A stretch of DNA of 64,000 nt. Source: Sycon ciliatum. Lineage: Eukaryota > Porifera > Calcarea > Leucosolenida > Sycettidae. This document shows, piece by piece, positions 39,883 to 51,155 of this stretch. The translations under genes and the position numbers were made by a program. The DNA is taken from assembly GCF_964019385.1 (NCBI RefSeq), contig NC_088645.1, positions 36,449,303-36,513,302 of the forward strand, written 5' to 3'. The notes under the pieces are model-generated. The model saw nothing but the letters and a program-made list of their open reading frames with translations, was not told where the DNA came from and did not search any database. How positions within the stretch are numbered: position 1 is the stretch's first letter; each line of letters opens with the position of its first letter.

Positions 39883-41199
39883 TCAGAAAAGTAGATCTAC
39901 CGACCAGTGTTTTTGTTGACGGCGCAACCGGATGATGTAGCTGCTTCGCAAAGACGTCTTACTGCGAAAATTACAAATCAATCGTATTCTTCGATTAGAA
40001 AACCCAAGCGCTTTCAGAGTCCTCGGAAGAGATTCCGGGATGAAACCACGCACACCTACCTCAACCGAAAAAGAAACGACCTGCCACCCGTTTGCTCGGC
40101 ATTGATCCGCCAGATCCGCATACCGCCTGTCCTTCCGCGAGTTACTTACACTGAATCTGTCCTCAGCACAAACTGTCAACTCCATCCAGAATACAATCCT
40201 ACGACTCGTAGAGTACAGAACCATATCTGGTCTTAGGGTGGTAATTGCAACACAGCAAGGGAAAGAAATCTTTGCACTAACTGAGTCGACAAGAAGTTTC
40301 CAGTCTGAGGCTGCTGACTGGAGATCAGTCGTAACCAGCTTTCGTCTGGGCTGAACGCAAACTGCCTTCTCTCCCGCCTTGCAAAAGGAGATGAAGTCAA
40401 GCTCATTTGAAATTTCGGTTTGTAAGGTGTGTGCAGCAGCGCGGATTCGAATCTCCTCACGCATGTTCCTGACAATGATCCCGAGTACGTTGTCGTGCCT
40501 CCAGGTGTAACGTCCCTGGTCCAGCGCTACGCGACAGGCGCCAAGCACGTGGCGCGTAGTCAAGGCCCAGGCACGGCACAAATAACAGTACGGATCCACT
40601 ACCGTGTTTCCCCAACGGCGTAGGTTTGTCGGAGAAGGTAGCACGTCGAGGGTTGACGCGAGAAGACATTTCACATCCTTACCAGTACCACCATGCTAAA
40701 GGGATTTCCACGAAAGGTCCTGCCACATCACCGATGTCCACTCCAACCACTTGCCTTGCACCTGAAGAGTCTTCAGCCTAAACATCTGCTCCTGCGCGTT
40801 GATCTCCTCAAATCTTTGAAAGAGATCCTTCCTCGGGGGTTTGGAATGCTGCTTCGGAGCACGAGCACCCAACCCTGCACGATGACTTGACGGTAATAGT
40901 GGACGGAGAGTCCCTGAACCTACTGATGCCTCTGCACACTCCAGCTCTATTGTCGCCGCATACCACTTTGTCAGCTTTGCATCCTTACTCCGACGCAGAG
41001 TGTACAGCGCCCTCATGCGCGCGTCCCCACTCGGTCGAAGAATGTGCCATTTGATGGACTGGCACTTTTTCCACACCGTAGGAAGGTAGTGGAGGCGTAA
41101 GCCAAAGCGTTTGCGACTGCCAATAAAAAGAATGGCAGAGTTTGCGCATCGATGTAGGCCTGACCATTTCTTCAGAAATGGTAAACGCATAAAGTGCAT
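39883..41199 (-). mobile_element. LINE fragment with restriction-like endonuclease, second family
   Basis: Two overlapping-frame pieces. The upstream one (41199-40696) ends QVQGKWLEWTSVMWQDLSW, an RT-thumb feature. The downstream one (40674-39883) has the finger CYLCRAWALTTRHVLGAC with RYTWRHDNVL, and the nuclease RPDMVLYSTS...FWMELTV. A frame change near 40685 separates them. Different family from the 14-kb LINE. RT catalytic motifs are absent (5' truncated). Confidence 0.7.
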
Positions 41200-41228
41200 T
41201 TCACGAACAAAGCCTTGTGTAAGTTCAA

Positions 41229-41286
41229 GAACTTTATGTGTAAGAGAAAGAGGGAGAGAGATAGGGGGAGAGAGAGAGAGAGAGAT

Positions 41287-41375
<89 letters not shown>
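41229..41375. repeat. GA and (GATA)n microsatellite
   Basis: GA-rich lead (41240-41285) then about 22 GATA units. Confidence 0.97.
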
Positions 41376-41694
41376 CTCAATCTGCGGACAGCATACTGTT
41401 TCGTTCTTTTTGAACTCATCAGCGCAGCACAGAGGAAATGAGGCCGAACATGATAGCAATGAAAATAAAAACTTCCAATCAGGCCCGACCGTACCTTGCC
41501 AGAGTGCTCAAACTGACAAGTCTGTAAGCTCTACGTAATGCAAACAGCAAAGGCACTACCCCACATGAGAGTGCTGAACTACTACAAGAGCAGGCGCGAA
41601 AATACTCAATCTGTAGACAGCATGCTGTTTCGCTCTTTGTGAACTCATCAGCGCAGCACAGAGGAAATGAGGCCGAACCTGATAGCAATGAAAT
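41376..41694. repeat. 89-bp direct repeat between GATA tracts
   Basis: 41376-41464 and 41605-41694 share CATCAGCGCAGCACAGAGGA and flanks with few differences, 229 bp apart. Each is bordered by a GATA tract on one side. Confidence 0.85.
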
Positions 41695-41700
41695 AGATCT

Positions 41701-41766
<66 letters not shown>

Positions 41767-41768
41767 TG

Positions 41769-41849
<81 letters not shown>

Positions 41850-41930
41850 TAGATAGGGAGAGAGATAGAGGGAGAGGGAGCTAGAGATAGAGATAGATAG
41901 AAAGATAGAAAGATATATATATATATATAT
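41695..41930. repeat. GATA, GA and AT microsatellites
   Basis: (GATA)n, then about 75 bp of (GA)n, mixed GATA/GA and (AT)n before the SINE. Confidence 0.97.
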
Positions 41931-41935
41931 ATATG

Positions 41936-42135
41936 CCTGTGTGGATTCACAGGAAGTGTGAGTTACGAAGTCTGAAGAAAATGTTGAACGGCCTCTGCTG
42001 GGATGACGACTACACCATAGCTCAGTGGTTAGAGCATCGCTGGCTACAAGCGAGGGTCCCTGGTTCGAGTCCTGGTGGTGACAGTCAACTTTTTCTTCAG
42101 ACTTTTCCCGTTTGTCTCTTTCCCTCAAATCAGTC
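41936..42135 (+). mobile_element. tRNA-derived SINE, full copy
   Basis: Head TGTGTGGATTCACAGGAAGT, A box TAGCTCAGTGGTTAGAGCAT, B box GGTTCGAGTCCTGG, tail CTCTTTCCCTCAAATCAGTC, then (AT)n. Other copies are at 11922-12186 (minus) and 21558-21626 (3' half). Confidence 0.88.
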
Positions 42136-42136
42136 A

Positions 42137-42173
<37 letters not shown>

Positions 42174-42396
42174 TGGAGTGATTGAGAGATAGAGAGAGAG
42201 AGATAGAGAGAGAGATGGAGAGAGAGAGATAGGGAGAGGGAGAGCTATAGAGAGGGAGAGAGACAGAGACATATAGAGAGGGGAGAGAGAGATAGAGATA
42301 GAGAACGAGATAGATCGAGATAGATAGATAGATAGATAGCTAGATAGATAGATAGAGAGAGAGAGAGAGGCAGAGAGAGGGAGAGAGAGAGGTAGA

Positions 42397-42444
<48 letters not shown>

Positions 42445-42590
42445 GAGGGAGGAGAGAGAGAGAGAGAGAAATAGAGATGAAGGGAGAGAGGTAGATAGAG
42501 AGAGGTAGATAGATAGAAAGAGATAGATAGAGAGAGATAGAAAGAGAGTTAGAGAGAGATAGATATAGAGAGATAGAAAGATGGATTGAA
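42136..42590. repeat. Long GA/GATA microsatellite
   Basis: About 450 bp of mixed GA, GATA and AGGG runs. Open frames here are repeat-encoded. Confidence 0.97.
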
Positions 42591-42597
42591 TATTTAC

Positions 42598-42720
42598 CCC
42601 GACAGTCAGTGCCATTGCTCCTAAGTTCCGGTGGGCATTTGCAGAGAAAAGAACCAAATGTGTTTTCACATGTTGCCAGACCAGTGCAATCATCGATCTT
42701 CAAGCTACATTCATCAACAT
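42598..42720 (-). CDS. Calcium-binding EGF-like exon
   Basis: A 123-bp phase 1/1 exon with acceptor TGGAACAG above 42720 and donor GTAAAT at 42597-42592. DVDECSLKIDDC, then TCENTFGSFLCKC and RSNGTDCRG, six cysteines. Very close to the exons at 817, 2769 and 54518, and the upstream intron likeness continues around the (CAT)n and again at 43735-43985. Confidence 0.87.
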
Positions 42721-42754
42721 CTGTTCCAATACAAATAAGAATACAACCTTGAAC

Positions 42755-42757
<3 letters not shown>

Positions 42758-42796
<39 letters not shown>

Positions 42797-43288
42797 GTGA
42801 CCAAGCCGCTTTTACGGGCAACAATATTTAGAATATAAAACGCAAGGTATTGTAAGAGCAATTTTCTGAAAATAATGCATTATCACACCGTAGCCACTTT
42901 TATGGGCAAATTCCAATACAAGGCAATAGGAAAACGAGGATGAAGTTAACCTTTTAACCCAAAGAAAAGACAAAAGATGTCAACAATAGAACTACAAATA
43001 AAATAAAAAAAACATCAGGTCATAAAAACTACTTTAAAACATAACCAAATGACAGCAAAGCGTGGAGAATGAGATTGACTTACAAAACAAAAGTAGTCCT
43101 ACTATGCTTACAAAACAGAATCTACCTACACCACTAAGGAAGAAACATTAAATGATTGCAGTCTCACAAACACCGGCCTCTATCTAACGACCCATCAAAC
43201 AATAACTCCTGAAATTCTTGACTGACTTTTTCAGGTAGGAGCTACGGCAGCCACGAAAACAGTTCACTGCCCAACGGAGTAAAGTGAA

Positions 43289-43321
<33 letters not shown>

Positions 43322-43621
43322 GATCATGATCATGATCATGATCATCATCGTCATCATCATCATCATCATCACTTGAACAGCCTCTTGTACGGGCAAGCAA
43401 AAACGCAATACATCAAAATTCAACTAGAATGAAAAAAGAGAGGAAAATGAAAACAAAGTGCACTGGAACTCAATATAAAAAGGAACGCAAAGTGCTGTTG
43501 AACACAATGAGCATGGGGCCACCAATCGGAGAAGACCGGCTCATAATGGAATAAAAGAACAAACATAAAAAACTTAAGACAACCGTACATCAACATCATC
43601 ATCATCATCATCATCATCATC
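42758..43621. repeat. Three (CAT)n tracts in the intron
   Basis: At about 42758-42796, 43291-43371 (with a CATGAT sub-run) and 43592-43621. The sequence between them shows no exon. The phrase CTTTTACGGGC or its like (GCTTTTACGGGCAA, CTCTTGTACGGGCAA) follows the first two tracts. Confidence 0.9.
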
Positions 43622-43734
43622 TGCGTTGCAGAAAAATAATAATACTAAAATAAAAAAATAAAAAACGGCATTATGCAGCTGTGTAAACAGTAGCTGCACA
43701 GTGTGACTGCCAGGCATCTCTGTCAGAGTGAGGG

Positions 43735-43985
43735 TTACAGTACATGAAACTTGGCGTTGAAACAAACCAACCTTGTTCCACGGTTCTGCAGTCTACCATT
43801 GGTGGAATCTGGATATTCGTAACGCCGAATAAGCGGCAGGAGGAACGCTTTAAAGACGATATTCCCAAATGGTGCGCTAGAAAACAATTCACTTTACAAA
43901 TCGACAACTTGCCCGTGTTGTACCCTTCTTGGCTTGGTTGTGGTTTTCCTTCTTCTTTTTCTGCATGTTCCATTTGTACCAGGAG
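43735..43985. repeat. Duplicated intron block
   Basis: Matches 1195-1215 joined to 1380-1540, and in part 54700-54780 (ACATGAAACTTGGCGTTGAA, GTTCTGCAGTCTACCAT). This belongs to the EGF exon plus intron duplication. Confidence 0.75.
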
Positions 43986-44139
43986 TGAATAACCAAGAGA
44001 ACGCAGCCGGATCTGATTTCTATGGAACAGATGTGCAGCATGCTGCCTTAACTACATGAATTGAATACACAAATTGCTTGCCCTATTAGGCAGACAACAG
44101 AAGAAGTCGGAAATCAGGCATAGGACCTTCGCCTTTCTT

Positions 44140-44290
44140 ACGTTACTTCATAACTTAGAACCTTCCAAGTTTGAAGGCTGCTGGTTTGCGCATTGTAGAC
44201 GTTCTGCAGCTAAGCATCAGGTCGTTGAATGTCATGATCTCATTAGTCAGTTTTGTGCTAATTGTTGCACATTTTTGACTCAACAGTAAT
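44140..44290 (+). repeat. Partial copy of the palindrome-bearing repeat family
   Basis: CATAACTTAGAACCTTCCAA through GTGCTAATTGTTGCAC aligns with 62220-62350. Confidence 0.6.
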
Positions 44291-44640
44291 CTGCTTATAA
44301 CCGTTAGTGTTGGACAAAACGGATAACTTGTAAACTTTTGGTCCTCTTTTTTAATATTAATCCTTGGCTCTCCATCCGAGTTTATTAAAGTGGAGATGTG
44401 CATTGAACTGTCGTGACATCATCATATCAGTATTAGGTTTTGAACAGGTCTACAAAGACATGAACTGATAACTATTAACAAAATAAAGATGAACTCGGAT
44501 ACTGATTCAGTAATAAATGTAAAAAAGAGAAGACGCACGTGAATGGAACAAATTAGAACGAGTTATGCAGCAACTATCCACGACTGTAAAAAGATGATAA
44601 CCGGAACTGCTCCCAAACAGTAAGAAAAGCTTACAAGCCA

Positions 44641-46321
44641 CCCTGGATGTGCACCATGACTGGGGCAAGAATCAGGTTTGAGCCCACAAAGTCACAGCTC
44701 ATGAAGATAGCCCATCAGCGGCACAGGTGGCCTATCATGGACCTCACGGTTGGAGATCACACTGTGTCAGAGCTATCGGAGGTAAAACTCCTCGGCATCA
44801 CATTTGACTCGGGCCTCTCCTTCAAGACCCACCTCCACAACACAGCACTCAAGGCGAATTCTCGCTTGGGCTTCCTGTGCAAAGCTGCTCGCTTACTCGA
44901 TGGTGCGGGTACACAAACCGTCTACAGAGGTTTTGTGAGGCCAGTCCTAGAGTATGCGCCATTGGTATGGATTGGAGCAGCTTCAAGCCATCTGCGCCTT
45001 CTTGATCGAGTGCAGAGACGCGCCCTCCACATTATTGGCCCTGGTGTCCTCCTCCACAGTCTAGCAGCAAGGAGATCGGTCGCCTCCCTCAGCTATAATT
45101 ATGTACGAGGTGAATTGCTATTTCTGGACATTGTACATTGCTGGACATTTCGAGTAAAATAATTTTTCGTCGCGTGTAGAGTCAAGTCAGTCAGGTTGAT
45201 GAAGTTTTTTTCTTGTTGTAGTTGACAGCTGGGCTGTTGTAGTTTCTCCTCGTGTCGGTGCCTTGTTGATAGCCTTTTCTTGGGAGGCATTTCAACGAGT
45301 TTTGTGGTACTATGTCGCATGAGAATTTTGAATTTTGAGTAAAATAAGAAGTAATGGACGAATTGTTGGCTTCCCCATGTGCACTTCACTTCAGACGCTG
45401 TATAGTCTTGGACCTGTTAGCTGGAAGTGTGAAGAGGCCAACTGCAGTCCACCAATAGAACAAATAACAAAAATGGTGCAGTATAGGATGCCTATTGACG
45501 CTATTTTACTTTCATGGCCAGAATTCAATACACTGAAATTTAGGCCCAAAAATTGGCCTGTCAAAAACATCCCGCTATAAAGTCTCTGGGATCACAGCAT
45601 GAGCAATTGTCACATATTTGGAAAGATGAAGGATTAAGCCATACAATAGATACAAAAAGATATGAAAAATGTAAAACACACAGCCAGTGGGCCTCTATTT
45701 TATTTTCATGTCCAGAAATTGCTATTCACCTCGTATAAACTGATGTGCCTGGCAGGCCACCGCAACTTACGTCGCTGGTCCCCCACAGCTTCCTCCACCA
45801 ACATGTCCACGAACTCGGTCCGGCCACTCGGTGTGCCACGAGTCTCAGCTACAGAACGTCCTCCCGGCTTCCTCTCCTGATTATGTGCGACGCTGCTTCC
45901 CCTACAGCATCACTGATGAGTGGAACAACTTGCCCCCAACTGTGCTGCAGTCTTCGCCACGCCTCACGTCCCTCCAGTCGTTCAAGGGCAAGGTGCATCA
46001 GCACCTATGACAAAGCTGCTGGTGTTGGGCCACAGTCTCGCTGTAACACCCCATCCACAATCAACTCCCTCCCCCTCACTTATCTATTTACATGCGTTTC
46101 GTAATCCCGTCCATGGTGCGCTGGATAGCGCTAACGCCGAGATCCTAGGTCGGCATTGCTAGTCCCGCCTCACCGGCACAGGCTCCCTGAGAGCCCCTAC
46201 TAGTACATTGTCGGTCTTGCTCCTTTGTTGTCTCGATCATTATTTTCTTTTATCTTCTTCCTCTCCTCTCTTTGTGATGGTCTATCAGGAGGAGGGGCAT
46301 TCTGTAGAAAATTAAAAAAAA
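44641..46321 (+). mobile_element. LINE C-terminal fragment, interrupted
   Basis: Encodes EVKLLGITFDSGLSFKTHL, FVRPVLEYAPLVWIGAASSH and LDRVQRRALHIIGPG, the region after the catalytic motif in CR1/L2-type ORF2. It resumes after 45735 with KLMCLAG and EWNNLPPTVLQ-like text, then a 3' UTR and an A-rich tail. A TIR element at 45106-45733 splits it, and frames are shifted on both sides. Confidence 0.78.
45106..45733. mobile_element. 628-bp TIR element inside the LINE
   Basis: Left CGAGGTGAATTGCTATTTCT and right inverse AGAAATTGCTATTCACCTCG, with TA on both sides. The minus strand starts an unrecognised basic frame (MPPKKRLSTRHRHEEKL). It could be a deleted transposon whose transposase start survives. 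Confidence 0.8.
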
Positions 46322-46476
46322 TGATAACCAGTAAGAAAGTGCGATAATAGGGCACAAAACTGACCCTCTCTTCGGTCCTACGTCCTACGTAGCTGCCCTT
46401 GGCAACTCCGAACGCGGCAGTGTACGACCAGATCAACCTGAGGATAGAATCATAAACTTGTACCCCAATCCACTTA

Positions 46477-47016
46477 AGCCTAGTTCACATTCGACGGGGC
46501 GCGACGGGACGCGACGTAAGGATCGACGGGAAGCGACGGGACGGTCTGACTGCGTCCAATGTGAACACCAGGAACGGGAACGCAACCGTACTACCGTACA
46601 GATCGGGTAGCAACGGGAAGAGTTGGATCGATCCAACTTTTCATACCGTAGACGGGCGTAGACGGGGACGTAAGCGTACAAAACGGCTGCAATTCGAGTG
46701 TGAACAGGAGACGGCATTGTGCGCCGACTGTTCCCGATTCGTTTTTGGAAATTTTTAGCATTTCGAACACTGCGCTTCCCATGATAACTCACAAGGAGAA
46801 ATAATTGAAAAGAAGTCCCGAAAAGCGAGAAATTAGGTCCAAAAGTCACCCCGTCACGGACCGTGCCTTATGACTCGTGCCGTTCGACGGTGAACGTCGC
46901 AACGACTGCTGCATATCGTGTCGTACGAATCGTACAGGATTTTACAGCTCACCCAGCCCTCCCGACATGCCCTTACGTCCCGTACCGTCGGCGTTGCGTC
47001 GAATGTGAACTAGGCT
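46477..47016. mobile_element. PIF/Harbinger-like MITE, 540 bp
   Basis: TIRs AGCCTAGTTCACATTCGACG and the inverse CGTCGAATGTGAACTAGGCT, flanked by TTA on both sides (46474-46476, 47017-47019). Many CGACGGGA subrepeats lie inside. No transposase. Confidence 0.83.
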
Positions 47017-47424
47017 TTACGGACCAGCTACGGTATCAGAGCCCTATCTACGTACTCTCCGTAGACAACTTTCCGTAAGTGGAGTGCAAAATCACGAATT
47101 CACGGGTTTTTCCCACCAACGTACAGTTGAGCAACTTTACGTAGTGCGGAACCTCTCTTTCTGACTGTTTATCATCGTGTTACAGTCGTGAATAGTGCTT
47201 GTTCTCATGTGTTTCTTCTATTTTCTTTAAAATTTGATGAGCTCACGAGAAGTCCACCTGAGCATCTGAGGGAAACACCAATTGCTGTTTAACCCTTTGC
47301 CAACCATAGTACAGGTATATCTGTACCAGTGTACAGTGCTTGCTTCGTCCTCGCACAATTCGCCTGTCCCTTTGCCAGATCAGACGATTAAAAGGTAAAA
47401 TATAGGCATAAAAATGTCAAAAAG

Positions 47425-47898
47425 CTTTGGGTGATCTGGGATGATTTTTTTAAATAGCAGATAATTTGAGTTAGACGCTCGTAATGGTGGATTTGGAGCG
47501 CCAAACTGCGCTGTGGCGCTGATCATGTGGATCCACGGATGAATTGCTGGCTATGGACCACTTGCCATTTGTACAGATCCACGAAATCTCGTAGAATCCC
47601 GTAGACCCGGAAGGGTGTTGAATGTGTGCTATGCATGCGCATTTGACCAATTTTCGCGTCATAATTCAATGACCAGCAATCGCTTTTTCAGCTTCTTCAC
47701 TATGGTTAGAACTAATGACTAGCTAGATCTTTATCCTTAGCCTTCAGGCCCCGTTTTTTAGTGGAAATAGCAGAAAACACAATAGGGCCCAGCACATTCA
47801 GCACCCTTCCGGATCAACGGGATTCTACGGGATTTCGTGGATCTGTACAAATGGCAAGTGGTCCATTGCTGTGTTCCTCTGGCCAGAAGCTTTCGAGA
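47425..47898. repeat. Interspersed repeat (filled copy)
   Basis: Second copy of the repeat at 1860-2013, split by the element at 47555-47864. Confidence 0.75.
47555..47864. mobile_element. Foldback MITE, 310 bp
   Basis: Left GGACCACTTGCCATTTGTAC and its inverse at the right; the inverted arms stretch over about 75 bp. AT flanks both sides, while the empty site near 1980 has a single AT. Confidence 0.88.
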
Positions 47899-48152
47899 CC
47901 GCCCAAGATCACCAAACACAGGCCAAAGGACACCAAACCTATGAGCAGATAAGTCACTGGGCTTGCATATGCAGTGCATTCCTTGAAATTTTTTTTTTTT
48001 TCTGCAGTGACAAGCTACAGGGCAGTTAGCTTTTTTCGAGCTCCGTAGTTTTTCGCAGGTTTTGTAGGAGCCAGCTGGCAGCAGGCCGGTCTGGAGCAGG
48101 GTAGGGACTGGATAGTTTAAAATTAGGTAGTAGATAGTTTGAGCGTTCCAAA

Positions 48153-49373
48153 ATGCCCACATCCGGTGAAAATCGCAGGTGGAATTCGGTCTCTCCGAAA
48201 GTTCTAAAGAGGAACACGGGTACTTTCCACGTTCCACTGCACACGAAAACCCTCGAAGTTGCTGAGGCCCTGATTGAACATGGCTACACCGACCTGATAT
48301 CCGTGCAGCTGACTAGTAGCTTGAGCTGCAAGGCCACGTTTCATTCCCGAGACACTCTGACACGACTTTGCCGAAACGGTTTCCATCTCATATCAGTGGA
48401 AGTGCGCGTCACTCAACTGGTGCCTGATTCCGTGGAAATCCAAATCCACGATGTGCCCATCTGGGTCCAAGACGACGTTATTATCGAAAGCCTGGGTGTC
48501 TTTGGATCGGCCGTTGGGCCTCTTCGCCATGGATTTGTCAAGACGAAGTCAGGGCTCGCCATTGCCACTGGTGTCCGCTTCGCCACATTCTCTCTTCGCC
48601 CCAACATGCAGTTTCCGCCGTATGTGAAAACATCTACGAACAACTTGTTTTGTGTTCGCTACGAAGGCCAGCCTGGAACCTGTCGTAAATGCTCCCAACC
48701 GGGACACATCGCCGCAGATTGCAAACTCGCCACAGGAACGACATTCCCGAAACGAACCGCGCACACCAGAACAAGCGCAACTGCAACTGTCGGAGTGCAA
48801 CCTGGTGAACTTACCGTACAGACCGGAGTCCAAAACGAGTCGCCAGACTCGGCACGCTCCAGCAGCAGCACTGCCAGCAGGCCCAGCACCAGCCCGAGTA
48901 CTCTCTCGAGTATTGGATGTAGTACGAGTGCAACTCCTGTGGGGTCAAATGTTGGAGAACCCGCAGTCAGCACTGAAGTGTTCGAAACGGATTTGAATTT
49001 GAAAACTACGAAAGTCGATGAGGGGCCTACTGAGGTTACTTCAGCGTTGAAAAACCTGACAGATACTGAGCCAGACATGTCGTCTGCACAGGGATTGCTG
49101 TCAAGCATGACAGCACACCCCAGAACTCCCCTCGCGGACGTCGAAGTAGACATTGCAGAGCGAGATCTAGAACGGACAGAGAGACTCCTATCAGAAGTGG
49201 CATCAAACATCAACACCGAAGCGATCCACACTTGGTTCACGCCTGAACGTCGAGGCCGGAATGCCAGCACTGAGTCCTCACCAGAGTTGGCAACTGGGGT
49301 GAAGAAGAAGGATTCCCGGAAACCAACAAATCTAGCTCCAGGCTCACGATTTAGTCCGCTTGCCAGAGTCTAA
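48153..49373 (+). CDS. LINE ORF1 protein with zinc knuckle
   Basis: 406 codons from ATG at 48153. The N-terminal half resembles an RRM-like gag-type region (TGTFHVPLHTKTLEVAEALI; VEIQIHDVPIWVQDDVIIE). One CCHC knuckle is CRKCSQPGHIAADCK (178-192). The rest is Ser/Thr-rich, with a coiled, charged stretch near 320-345 (ADVEVDIAERDLERTERLL). Presumed RNA-binding role in the retrotransposition particle. Its stop overlaps the upstream end of the ORF2 frame, suggesting coupled translation. Confidence 0.78.
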   Translation: MPTSGENRRWNSVSPKVLKRNTGTFHVPLHTKTLEVAEALIEHGYTDLISVQLTSSLSCKATFHSRDTLTRLCRNGFHLISVEVRVTQLVPDSVEIQIHDVPIWVQDDVIIESLGVFGSAVGPLRHGFVKTKSGLAIATGVRFATFSLRPNMQFPPYVKTSTNNLFCVRYEGQPGTCRKCSQPGHIAADCKLATGTTFPKRTAHTRTSATATVGVQPGELTVQTGVQNESPDSARSSSSTASRPSTSPSTLSSIGCSTSATPVGSNVGEPAVSTEVFETDLNLKTTKVDEGPTEVTSALKNLTDTEPDMSSAQGLLSSMTAHPRTPLADVEVDIAERDLERTERLLSEVASNINTEAIHTWFTPERRGRNASTESSPELATGVKKKDSRKPTNLAPGSRFSPLARV

Positions 49374-49392
49374 TCGTGACTTGAAAAAAAAA

Positions 49393-50712
49393 ATGCAGAA
49401 CTATAACTATAATGTAACACCCACAGCACCACCTACCTCCTCGACCCAGTCACTCAGTGTGGGATTTCTGAATGTGTTTAGTGTTCGGCGGAAGGTAGCA
49501 GAAGTTCAAACGTTCATCTCAACACGAGGCATTCACGTTCTCGCAATAGCCGAGACATGGTTGACTCCGGATGTGTCCGATCAGGAGTTGTCCATCCCGC
49601 ACTTCAGGCTATACAGAAGAGACAGACCTGATCAGCGAGGTGGCGGAGTTGCTGTGTACTGCAATGAGTCACTGGCTGTTCGACAACGGGCCGATTTAGA
49701 GTGCGAGCTAGAGATGCTGTGGCTGGAGATTCTAGCCCCGGGTCGACATGGAACGCTCCTCGGCTGTTGTTATCGGCCGCCAAATAGTTCTGCTGCCTAC
49801 TGGACCGCACTGGATCAGAACATTGAGCAAGCTGTTCAGGGATGTCAGCAATCCACTGTGCTATTTGGCGACTTCAATGTTGATTTTAGCAATCCAATTT
49901 CTCCATCTGCATCCCCTTTGTACAACATTCTTTCCCACTACAATCTCTGCAATTATGTTACATCTCCAACACGGGTCACGGCAACATCATCCACGATGCT
50001 AGATTTGTTCCTTTCAGCCTCCCCATTGGATGGTACCTGTGAAGCAATACACTTAGACATAAGTGATCACTTTGCTGTGCTGGCCCGGCTGAACATTCAC
50101 ACACACCAGCACGTGGCATCGTCAGTGAAAACCACCAGACGTCTACATCGAGTAAACTGGGACAGTTTCAGTATTGACCTCCAGAGGAAACAGCAGCAAG
50201 ACTTTGATGCCCACAGCAATATCCATGATATGGTTCATTCTTTCACTTCTTCTATCATGTCCACACTAGACCAGTATGCACCATTGGTACCCCAGCGTAA
50301 ACGCGCACGCCGCCCGTGCCCCTGGCTGACTGATGAGCTTGTGGGTGCAGTTCGTAAACGTAATCATTTACACCGGCTCCTCATGAGAGATCAAGCGAAT
50401 GTACAATTGCGTGATCAGCATAGAGAACCTCGGGCCATGGCCCGTCGACTCGACAGGAAGCTGCGCAACCAGTTCTTCACTGAACAATGCCGATTGAGTG
50501 ACCAGCGCAAACTGTGGAGAGTGTTGAATGTTGTAACTGGTCGTCAAAAGAAAGCCCAGGTCCCACAGGCATCCCTACAGGATCTCAGTGAAACATTTGG
50601 TAGTGTCGTACATGACCCAGCGCCACTCTTCAAGCTCCCTTGGGACCAACCCAACAATGTGGTTTCTCTGCTTTCCAGCCAGTCGCAGTTTCTGCCTTCG
50701 AGTCCTGCTTGA
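49393..50712 (+). CDS. LINE ORF2, apurinic-type endonuclease part
   Basis: Opens with LSVGFLNVFSVRRKVAEVQT, then AIAETWLTPD (catalytic Glu), the RGGGVAVYC strand, VLFGDFNVDF and LDISDHFAVLARL, the standard endonuclease/exonuclease/phosphatase motifs. The linker to RT follows (RRPCPWLTDELVGAVRKRNH). The frame is left at about 50690, where the RT continues in another frame. First ATG taken at 49393. Confidence 0.85.
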   Translation: MQNYNYNVTPTAPPTSSTQSLSVGFLNVFSVRRKVAEVQTFISTRGIHVLAIAETWLTPDVSDQELSIPHFRLYRRDRPDQRGGGVAVYCNESLAVRQRADLECELEMLWLEILAPGRHGTLLGCCYRPPNSSAAYWTALDQNIEQAVQGCQQSTVLFGDFNVDFSNPISPSASPLYNILSHYNLCNYVTSPTRVTATSSTMLDLFLSASPLDGTCEAIHLDISDHFAVLARLNIHTHQHVASSVKTTRRLHRVNWDSFSIDLQRKQQQDFDAHSNIHDMVHSFTSSIMSTLDQYAPLVPQRKRARRPCPWLTDELVGAVRKRNHLHRLLMRDQANVQLRDQHREPRAMARRLDRKLRNQFFTEQCRLSDQRKLWRVLNVVTGRQKKAQVPQASLQDLSETFGSVVHDPAPLFKLPWDQPNNVVSLLSSQSQFLPSSPA

Positions 50713-51155
50713 GTTCTGTGGACCCAAGTAAGGCGACTGGCAGTGATGGTGTGCCTGGCCTACTTCTACACAAGTTCTCCTCAATATTGGCACCCAATCT
50801 CACCAAAATTATCAACTATTCGCTCAGAACAGGCCAACTTCCTTCCACCTTCAAATCCTCACATGTCACCCCTCTGTTTAAGGGTGGCGACCCAACCTCA
50901 CCTACAAACTACCGCCCAGTTTCCCTGCTACCCATCATCTCCCGTATTCTGGAGGCATTTGTAAAGAAACAGCTCACCACCTATCTCGAATCAGCCCAGC
51001 TTCTACCCACCAGCCAATTTGCCTATCGTAAACAACACTCCACAGAGGATGCACTTGCCCTCGCAGTCAACACATGGTCTCTAGCCAAATCTCGACGAGA
51101 GTACACCGGAGTTGTGTTCGTAGATATGTCGAAAGCGTTTGATCGCGTTCGCACG
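50700..51155 (+). CDS. LINE ORF2, RT fingers and palm
   Basis: DPSKATGSDGVPGLLLHKFS, then PLFKGGDPTSPTNYRPVSLL and FAYRKQHSTEDALAL, then motif A VFVDMSKAFDRV. A one-base loss near 51150 (GTTCGCACGAG where GTTCGCCACGAG is expected from VRHER) shifts the frame. Confidence 0.83.

Noticed and set aside
42245-42796. Long Ser/Leu/Tyr frame that includes the EGF exon at 42598
   Set aside because: Only the 41-codon exon is supported by splice sites; the rest is GA/GATA microsatellite and intron.
46433-46849. 138-codon minus-strand frame
   Set aside because: Lies mostly within the Harbinger-like MITE and its CGACGGGA subrepeats.
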